Part shown: one piece after another, positions 14,405 through 19,191 of the stretch | Layout: each line of letters begins with the position of its first letter | Position numbering within the stretch: position 1 is the first letter of the stretch | Assembly: GCA_002780705.1 (NCBI GenBank) | Contig: PEUP01000035.1 | Coordinates: forward strand, 1-19,191 | DNA length: 19,191 bases | Direction of reading: 5' to 3' | DNA from: Elusimicrobia bacterium CG03_land_8_20_14_0_80_50_18 | Lineage (GTDB): Bacteria > CG03 | The notes under the pieces: generated by a model | What the model saw: only the letters and a program-made list of their open reading frames with translations | What the model was told of the DNA's origin: nothing | The model's database searches: none | Translations under genes and position numbers: made by a program

Positions 14405-15595
14405 TTATCCGAGAAGACGCGCCGTTTCGCGCGCTATGAGGAGCACCTCATTTCGCGGGATGGTGAAGACGGCTATCTTTGATTTGGCGGAGGATATCTT
14501 CGCGGCTTGCCCAACCGCTTTTTTGTTCTTCGCCGCGTCCAGTTTGACGCCCAGCACTTTTAAACTTTCGCAAATCTTGTTTCTGATGACGGGAGAGTTT
14601 ACGCCTATGCCCGCGGTGAAAGATATGGCGTCGGCGCCGCCGAGCACCGTGTGGTACGCGCCTATGTATTTCACGATGAGATAACAGAACATATCCACGG
14701 CTTCCACGGCGTTCTTGTCGCCTTTCTCCGCGGCTTCCAGCACTTCTCTCATATCGTCGCTTATTCCGGACACTCCGAGGAGCCCGGATTCTCTGTTGAG
14801 GCATGTGTTCACCTCGTTGAGTGTCCAGCCCTTTCTCATCAGATGCACGATGACGCCGGGGTCTATGTTCCCGCACCTTGTGGCCATCATCAGTCCGCCC
14901 ACAGGTGAGAAACCCATTGAGGTGTCAACCGGCACTCCGTTTTTGATCGCCGTGATGGACGCGCCCCAGCCCAGATGACAACTGATCATTGTCAGTTTGG
15001 CGGACGGTTTTTTCATCAGCGCGGCCGTTTGTTCCAGGCAATGCTGGTGAGATATTCCGTGAAAGCCGTAGCGCTTTATATCGTATTGATAAATTAGACG
15101 GCGGGGAAGCGCGTAATAATGAGCGTGCTCCGGCATCTTTCTGAAAAAGGCAGTGCCGAAGACGGCGGCCTGCTTCACGCCGGGCAGTAGATTTTTGATG
15201 GCTTCTATTCCGCTGAGGTTGTAAGGGTTGTGAAGCGGCGCCAGCGATATAAGTTTGGTGATGTCTTCCAGCACCTTGTCCGTTACGATCACGGATTCGT
15301 AGAATTTGTTGCCCCCGTGCACTATCCTGTGGCCGACGGCTTTGATCTCTTTGGTATCCTTGATAACGCCGAATTCAGCGTCGGTGAGTAGCTCTATTAT
15401 CCTGTGTACTGCGCCCGCGTGCTCCATTATGGGCTCTATGAACTTTTCCTTTTTCCTGCCGTGACGGAAAGTGATGCTGCTGGTTTTCAGACCTATCTTC
15501 TCTATTTTTCCGCGGCCCAGCACCTCTTCCGAGGGCATGTCTATGAGTTCATATTCCGCCGAATAAATCCTGCAGTTGATGACAAGTATTTTCAT
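14405..15595 (-). CDS. ackA: Acetate kinase family protein with altered catalytic residues
   Basis: Acetate kinase interconverts acetyl phosphate plus ADP with acetate plus ATP. The 396-residue protein is the normal length, and most signatures are kept: VGHRIVHGG (87-95, Arg90), APLHNP (119-124), RYGFHGISH (175-183, His179), CHLGWGAS (206-213), and MATRCGNIDP (237-246, Arg240). NEVLLIARET (382-391) keeps the metal-binding Glu383. Key changes are visible: the phosphate loop NAGSSSLK is NCRIYSAE (7-14), the catalytic Asp of FDTAFH is Gly147, and GIGENS is GIGVNS (329-334). Activity may be weak, altered in substrate, or lost. An earlier in-frame ATG at 15619 lies inside the -10 box, whereas the ATG at 15595 has GGAGG (15603-15607, - strand) seven bases away, so I use 15595. 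First gene of the ackA-fchA-folD operon. Confidence 0.85.
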   Translation of the reverse strand: MKILVINCRIYSAEYELIDMPSEEVLGRGKIEKIGLKTSSITFRHGRKKEKFIEPIMEHAGAVHRIIELLTDAEFGVIKDTKEIKAVGHRIVHGGNKFYESVIVTDKVLEDITKLISLAPLHNPYNLSGIEAIKNLLPGVKQAAVFGTAFFRKMPEHAHYYALPRRLIYQYDIKRYGFHGISHQHCLEQTAALMKKPSAKLTMISCHLGWGASITAIKNGVPVDTSMGFSPVGGLMMATRCGNIDPGVIVHLMRKGWTLNEVNTCLNRESGLLGVSGISDDMREVLEAAEKGDKNAVEAVDMFCYLIVKYIGAYHTVLGGADAISFTAGIGVNSPVIRNKICESLKVLGVKLDAAKNKKAVGQAAKISSAKSKIAVFTIPRNEVLLIARETARLLG

Positions 15596-15618
15596 ATTGC
15601 AACCTCCATATACGCGCA

Positions 15619-15648
15619 ATTATATCAAAATCGGCCAATAAATGAAAA
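15619..15648 (-). promoter_or_regulatory. Sigma70-type promoter for ackA-fchA-folD
   Basis: Read on the - strand, a perfect TATAAT -10 occupies 15624-15619, with TTTTCA (15648-15643; four of six consensus bases) 18 bases upstream. Transcription would begin near 15612, giving a leader of about 17 bases that contains the GGAGG ribosome site. This also rules out the upstream ATG at 15619 as the ackA start. Confidence 0.55.
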
Positions 15649-15709
15649 CAAAGAACCTGACCGGATTCCGCAATAAGTATCGAAAGTCAACCCCTGGCAC
15701 CATTTTTCC

Positions 15710-15738
15710 TTGCTAAAAGTTTGAAAATCTAATAGAAT
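15710..15738 (+). promoter_or_regulatory. Promoter for tRNA-Glu
   Basis: TTGCTA (15710-15715) and TAGAAT (15733-15738) are separated by 17 bases, 16 bases before the mature tRNA 5' end. The same TTGCTAAAA -35 region with 17-base spacing occurs before the tRNA-Ser gene. Confidence 0.5.
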
Positions 15739-15754
15739 GCCACGCTGAACTAAT

Positions 15755-15826
15755 GGCCCTATCGTCTAACGGTTAGGACGCCGCCCTCTCAAGGCGGTAA
15801 TAGGGGTTCGATTCCCCTTAGGGCTA
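15755..15826 (+). tRNA. tRNA-Glu (anticodon CTC)
   Basis: A complete cloverleaf: acceptor GGCCCTA (15755-15761) with TAGGGCT (15819-15825), D arm GTC/GAC, anticodon stem CCGCC/GGCGG (15781-15785, 15793-15797) around loop CTCTCAA with anticodon CTC at 15788-15790, and T arm AGGGG/CCCCT around TTCGATT. It decodes GAG. The first pair is a G-U wobble, the discriminator is A, and the 3' CCA is not encoded, so CCA must be added after transcription. Confidence 0.93.
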
Positions 15827-15847
15827 AGTAATGAAGTAATATCGAGT

Positions 15848-15871
15848 TCCCTGCCTGCCGGCAGGCAGGGA
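15848..15871. repeat. Perfect 24-base GC-rich palindrome, copy 3
   Basis: The core CCTGCCTGCCGGCAGGCAGG (15850-15869) extends by two more matched bases on each side, making a fully self-complementary 24-mer. It lies between tRNA-Glu and the rlmD start. Its right edge (AGGGA, 15867-15871) is the only Shine-Dalgarno-like sequence near the ATG at 15879. Related copies are at 2400-2420 and 12948-12968. Confidence 0.75.
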
Positions 15872-15878
15872 TTCTCGT

Positions 15879-17060
15879 ATGCGCTACCAAAATTTTATGG
15901 AAAACAATACGACAACGGATAACGCTCACACACAGATGTGCCCTCACTTCCGCCGCTGCGGCGGCTGTTCGTGGCTGGACATAGCTTATGAGGAGCAGCT
16001 GGAGAAGAAGCGCGAAATTCTTGAGCGGCACCTTGCGCCTTTCACCGGATGCGAAAGAGAAGAGCTCATTCCCGCGCTGGATCAATTCCATTACAGGAAC
16101 AAGATGGAATTCACTTTCGGCGGGAGCGCGGAGGAGCCGCTCATAGGCCAGCATTACAAGGGTTCTTTTCACAGGATAGAGAACCTCACGCGCTGTCTTC
16201 TTTTTGATGAACGCATAGGTGAGGTGCTGGAGACGGTCCGGGAATATGCCAAATCCGCGGCTCTTGAGCCCTATAACCCGAAAACGCACGCGGGTTTTCT
16301 GCGCCATTTGAAGGCGCGCTGTTCCAAGACTTCCGGCGAGATGATGCTCATCCTCGTCACAGCCGGAGACTTCGCCGGGGCGGATGAGTTCGCGAAGATA
16401 TTTGAAAAATTTCCTTTCATAAAGAGCGTCTATTACGGCATCAACTCGCGGCTTTCCGATATAGCCGACTGTGAAAAGCTCTTTCTTCTCGGCGGCAAAG
16501 AATACCTGACCGAAAATATAGACGGCACATCCTTCATAATATCTCCCGAATCGTTTTTTCAGCCCAACACCATGATGAGCGCCATGATGTACGGGAAGGC
16601 CCGCGACATGATGGGCCTGACGGGAGAAGAATATGTCCTTGACCTTTACAGCGGTTCCGGCGGCATGGGCCTTTATATCGCAAAAAAGAGCAAATATCTT
16701 TACAGCATAGAACTGCAGAAGGAATCCGTGGATATAATGAAGAAGAACCTCGCCGCCAACGGCATAGAAAACGCCGAGCCGATATGCGGCGATGTGAAAA
16801 CCGCTCTCGCCCTCATCAGGCGCAGAAGTTTTGATTACGCCATCCTGGATCCGCCGAGGTCGGGGATGAGCAAAAAAGCCGTAAGAAGGGTCGCGCTGAA
16901 GGACATAAACAAAATACTTTTTTTCTCGTGCAAGATAGAAACCGCTGTCCAGAACCTGGTAGAGTTCGGAAAATACGGATACAAGGTCACGAGGGCAATA
17001 CCCTTTGACATGTTCCCCAACACGCCTTTTATGGAAACGGTTTTTCTGCTTTCCAGATGA
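15879..17060 (+). CDS. rlmD: 23S rRNA (uracil-5-)-methyltransferase, RlmD/RumA family, without TRAM domain
   Basis: A SAM-dependent enzyme that methylates carbon 5 of a 23S rRNA uridine. The four iron-sulfur cysteines are Cys21, Cys27 and Cys30 (CPHFRRCGGC) and Cys106 (NLTRC). SFFQPN is at 225-230, the SAM site DLYSGSGGMG at 255-264, DPPRSGM at 324-330, the catalytic Cys351 in FFSCKIET, and the general base Glu386 in METVFLL. The protein has 393 residues and starts almost directly at the iron-sulfur motif: the N-terminal TRAM RNA-binding domain found in classical RlmD (~430 residues) is absent. Which uridine it modifies cannot be read from sequence. The ATG at 15879 lies next to the palindrome; an alternative ATG at 15897 has no ribosome site. 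Its TGA overlaps the helicase ATG. Confidence 0.9.
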   Translation: MRYQNFMENNTTTDNAHTQMCPHFRRCGGCSWLDIAYEEQLEKKREILERHLAPFTGCEREELIPALDQFHYRNKMEFTFGGSAEEPLIGQHYKGSFHRIENLTRCLLFDERIGEVLETVREYAKSAALEPYNPKTHAGFLRHLKARCSKTSGEMMLILVTAGDFAGADEFAKIFEKFPFIKSVYYGINSRLSDIADCEKLFLLGGKEYLTENIDGTSFIISPESFFQPNTMMSAMMYGKARDMMGLTGEEYVLDLYSGSGGMGLYIAKKSKYLYSIELQKESVDIMKKNLAANGIENAEPICGDVKTALALIRRRSFDYAILDPPRSGMSKKAVRRVALKDINKILFFSCKIETAVQNLVEFGKYGYKVTRAIPFDMFPNTPFMETVFLLSR

Positions 17061-18976
17061 GGCCTCTCAATCTGGAAGACAATCTGAACGCCCGTCAGCT
17101 TGACGCTGTTCTCCGGACGGAAGGGCCTGTCCTCGTCCTGGCCGGAGCCGGCACGGGGAAGACCAGAGTCATCACTTACAGGATAGCCAACCTCGTCGCG
17201 CGGGGTGTGCCGCCCGAAAAGCTCCTTGCGGTCACCTTCACCAACAAGGCGGCAGGCGAGATGAAGGAGAGGGTGCTGAACCTCGTCGGCGAGGGCGCCT
17301 CGGAGCTGTGGGTTTCCACCTTTCATTCCTTCGCGCTCAGGGTGCTGAGGACGGAATATCAGGTTTACGGCCTCCCGTGGGATTTCAGCATTTTTGATGA
17401 GACCGACCAGAGAAACCTCATGAAACAGATACTGAAGGCGCAGGGCCTGGATGAAAAAATAAAACCCCGCGCAGCCCTCTATTACATAGACATCGCCAAG
17501 GGCAAGCTCCTGGACTGGCAGAACCCCGGGCTTTACACGCTTTTTGATGACGCCTCCGTCGGAGGCCTTGTTGAGGTGTACCGGGCTTACCAGACGGAGC
17601 TGAAGAAGAACAACGCGAAGGATTTCAGCGATCTCCTGCTTGACCTGATAATATTTTTCAAAGAGCGCCCCGACGCCCTCCTCAGGTATCAGGAGCAGTT
17701 CAGCCACATACTCGTGGACGAATACCAGGACACCAATTACGCGCAGTACTTCCTCGTCAAGGAGCTGGCCAAAAAGAGCAGAAATATCTGCGTCGTGGGA
17801 GACGATGACCAGGCCATATACTCCTGGCGCGGGGCCAATGTGGACAACATAAAGAATTTTGAGAAAGACTGGCCCGACTGCGCCGTCGTCACGCTTGAGG
17901 AGAATTACCGCTCCACGGCTCACATACTCAACGCCGCCACCGCCGTCATCAACGAGGCGTCAACGAGGCGCGTGAAAAAATTGTGGACGAGAAAAGAGGG
18001 CGGCGAAGATGTGCGTGTGGCCATGTTCAGCCGTGATATAGCGGAGGCCAAGGGTATCGCCGAGGAGATACTGAACCACGCCGATTACAATTATGATTTC
18101 AGCGACATGGCCGTTTTTTACAGAACCAACGCGCAGTCGCGCATCTTTGAGGAGACATTCAGGAGGCAGGGCATACCATATAAGATCATAGGCGGCACCG
18201 GCTTCTATGAGAGGAAGGAAATCAAGGACGCCCTCGCTTATCTTTATGTGATATTGAACCGCCACGATGACTGGCATCTGAGCAGGATAATAAATATACC
18301 CCCGCGCGGAATGGGCAAGAAAACCAAGGGTATGGAATATCTTTCAAAGATTGCTTCAGAAAAAGGTTTAAGCTTATTCGACGCCCTGAAAGAGCTCATA
18401 GAAGAGGGTCCGGTAAGCGCCGGGACAAAAAACAGGCTGAAACATTTTTCCGAAAATGTGTTCAGGTGGCGTGCTCTGATGGATTCCCTGCCGGGTTTTG
18501 AGTTTGTCAAAAGGGTGCTGGACGAGTCCGGTTATGCGCCGCTGCTTGAGGCCTCGGCAAATTTTGACGCCAAGGAGCGTCTACAGAACCTGCAGGAGCT
18601 CGTCAACGCCGTGCGCTCCCACGAAGAGGAGTCCGGCCAGAGCATAAGGGATTTTCTCTACGACATATCTCTCATCAGAGAGAGGGACGGAAAGAATTTC
18701 CATGAAAAGGGTGTGAGTCTGATGACGCTGCATCTCTGCAAGGGCCTGGAATTTCCTGTTGTTTTTTTAACGGGCATGGAGGAGGGACTGCTCCCCTACG
18801 GCGACGATTTCTCGGATGTGAGCGAGATGGAAGAGGAGCGGCGTCTCTGCTATGTCGGGATGACGCGGGCGAAGGAAGTCCTCAACCTCACATCCTCAAT
18901 GAGCAGGCGTCTCTGGGGCAGGTGGATCTATCACACGCCCTCGCGCTTTCTGAAAGACACCGGCCTTGTCAAATAA
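17057..18976 (+). CDS. pcrA: UvrD/PcrA/Rep-type superfamily 1A DNA helicase
   Basis: An ATP-driven 3'-5' DNA helicase used in repair, replication restart and displacement of blocked complexes. The motifs are complete and in order: Q-motif region LNARQLDAV (10-18), Walker A AGAGTGKT (29-36), FTNKAAGEM (61-69), VSTFHSF (86-92), DEYQDTN (221-227), GDDDQAIYSWRGA (248-260), ENYRST (282-287), TLHLCKGLEFP, and the final RRLCYVGMTRA. TLHLCKGLEF differs slightly from the usual TIHSAKGLEF. At 639 residues it is about 80-100 shorter than typical PcrA/UvrD: it ends soon after the helicase core, with TPSRFLKDTG, and lacks the C-terminal extension that contacts RNA polymerase. Rep (~670) is an alternative name. 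It is coupled to rlmD by an ATGA overlap. Confidence 0.94.
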   Translation: MRPLNLEDNLNARQLDAVLRTEGPVLVLAGAGTGKTRVITYRIANLVARGVPPEKLLAVTFTNKAAGEMKERVLNLVGEGASELWVSTFHSFALRVLRTEYQVYGLPWDFSIFDETDQRNLMKQILKAQGLDEKIKPRAALYYIDIAKGKLLDWQNPGLYTLFDDASVGGLVEVYRAYQTELKKNNAKDFSDLLLDLIIFFKERPDALLRYQEQFSHILVDEYQDTNYAQYFLVKELAKKSRNICVVGDDDQAIYSWRGANVDNIKNFEKDWPDCAVVTLEENYRSTAHILNAATAVINEASTRRVKKLWTRKEGGEDVRVAMFSRDIAEAKGIAEEILNHADYNYDFSDMAVFYRTNAQSRIFEETFRRQGIPYKIIGGTGFYERKEIKDALAYLYVILNRHDDWHLSRIINIPPRGMGKKTKGMEYLSKIASEKGLSLFDALKELIEEGPVSAGTKNRLKHFSENVFRWRALMDSLPGFEFVKRVLDESGYAPLLEASANFDAKERLQNLQELVNAVRSHEEESGQSIRDFLYDISLIRERDGKNFHEKGVSLMTLHLCKGLEFPVVFLTGMEEGLLPYGDDFSDVSEMEEERRLCYVGMTRAKEVLNLTSSMSRRLWGRWIYHTPSRFLKDTGLVK

Positions 18977-18994
18977 GTATTATCCCGTTTCTGT

Positions 18995-19023
18995 TTGCTA
19001 AAAATCAATTAAAAAATTAAAAT
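18995..19023 (+). promoter_or_regulatory. Promoter for tRNA-Ser
   Basis: TTGCTA (18995-19000) and TAAAAT (19018-19023) with a 17-base spacer, 13 bases before the tRNA. The layout and the TTGCTAAAA -35 region match the tRNA-Glu promoter at 15710-15738. Confidence 0.5.
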
Positions 19024-19036
19024 GAAAGCCATTTAC

Positions 19037-19124
19037 GGAGAGGTGACCGAGCGGCTTAAGGTGTACGCCTGGAAAGCGTATGTACTGAAAGGTACCCAGG
19101 GTTCAAATCCCTGCCTCTCCGCCA
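19037..19124 (+). tRNA. tRNA-Ser (anticodon GGA)
   Basis: Acceptor GGAGAGG (19037-19043) pairs with CCTCTCC (19114-19120), followed by discriminator G and an encoded CCA (19122-19124). The anticodon stem TACGC/GCGTA surrounds loop CTGGAAA with anticodon GGA at 19071-19073. A long variable arm (GTAC/GTAC) marks it as a class II tRNA, and the T arm is CAGGG/CCCTG around TTCAAAT. It decodes UCC and UCU. Confidence 0.95.
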
Positions 19125-19146
19125 TAAGTTTGTATTCGAGAGAGGA

Positions 19147-19168
19147 GCAGGCCAACTGCTTGGCCTGC
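19147..19168. repeat. Perfect 9-bp hairpin downstream of tRNA-Ser
   Basis: GCAGGCCAA (19147-19155) and TTGGCCTGC (19160-19168) are exact complements with a CTGC loop. No T tract follows, so it is not a standard intrinsic terminator. A further inverted pair, CTGCG (19165-19169) and CGCAG (19185-19189), overlaps it, and the window ends soon after, so the full element cannot be judged. Confidence 0.6.
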
Positions 19169-19191
19169 GTCGGGATTTGAAAGCCGCAGCG

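Noticed and set aside
14448..14876. Long Arg/His-rich minus-strand frame within ackA
   Set aside because: It is an out-of-frame shadow of ackA with low-complexity composition and no recognisable motif.
14405..15595. Initial impression that the acetate kinase homologue had also lost the essential metal-binding Glu384
   Set aside because: The GIGENS glutamate that is changed to Val332 is a different residue; the Glu384 equivalent appears conserved as Glu383 in NEVLLIARET.
15684..15706. Sequence GTCAACCCCTGGCACC followed by T-rich bases between ackA and tRNA-Glu, resembling repeat flanks or a -35 on the minus strand
   Set aside because: No matching -10 at proper spacing on the minus strand, no second copy in the window, and no inverted partner, so neither a promoter nor a repeat can be supported.
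15952..15970. Palindrome-like CCGCCGCTGCGGCGG near the rlmD start
   Set aside because: It encodes the conserved Arg-Arg-Cys-Gly-Gly-Cys of the iron-sulfur motif; protein constraint and GC-rich codons explain it.
16835..17923. 362-codon minus-strand frame opposite rlmD and pcrA
   Set aside because: The plus strand in the same interval carries conserved catalytic motifs of two known enzymes; the reverse frame is an antisense shadow.

Overview
This window is a gene-dense stretch of ordinary bacterial chromosome: 17 protein genes and two tRNA genes, with no phage, CRISPR array or intact insertion sequence. Gene content (class II aldolase, a THF/acetate cluster, separate CoaC and CoaB proteins, a second-type EF-G, short GC-rich palindromes scattered between genes) suggests an uncultured anaerobic Gram-negative lineage, perhaps near Elusimicrobiota or Omnitrophota. 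That placement is an inference from gene style and needs a phylogeny.

Layout. Positions 1-156 hold a degenerate IS-end-like repeat pair and a good sigma70 promoter for fba (157-1131). A long imperfect hairpin follows, then a YbhN/LPG-synthase-type membrane protein (about 1276-2313). A new promoter at 2334-2362 begins an eleven-gene block on the + strand to 12717: EF-G paralogue, yebC, ruvC, ruvA, gmk, an omega-like small protein, coaC, coaB, a family-4 uracil-DNA glycosylase, a priA homologue, and a GT-C/TPR membrane protein. From yebC onward nearly every junction is an ATGA or GTGA overlap or a gap of a few bases, so this looks like one translationally coupled operon mixing translation, recombination and repair, nucleotide and CoA synthesis, and replication restart.

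After a convergent spacer (12718-13020), a minus-strand operon ackA-fchA-folD (15595 down to 13021) encodes one-carbon folate and acetate steps. A tRNA-Glu(CTC), an RlmD-type 23S rRNA m5U methyltransferase overlapping a short PcrA/UvrD helicase, and a tRNA-Ser(GGA) complete the window on the + strand.

The most interesting signal is not a new gene but a run of intact, full-length family members whose textbook catalytic residues are changed. FolD lacks all three cyclohydrolase residues (Lys to Gln50, Gln to Leu94, Asp to Glu117) while a dedicated cyclohydrolase, FchA, is encoded directly beside it, which is an apparent division of labour. The PriA homologue keeps its eight zinc cysteines but has lost Walker A, the DEEH box and the motif VI arginines. 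The acetate kinase homologue lacks the catalytic Asp and most of the N-terminal phosphate loop. CoaC has Glu and Ser where the canonical Asn and Cys sit. The EF-G paralogue has lost the NKxD guanine motif. Dispersed GC-rich palindromes also appear to have supplied Shine-Dalgarno sequence and a C-terminal tail to neighbouring genes.
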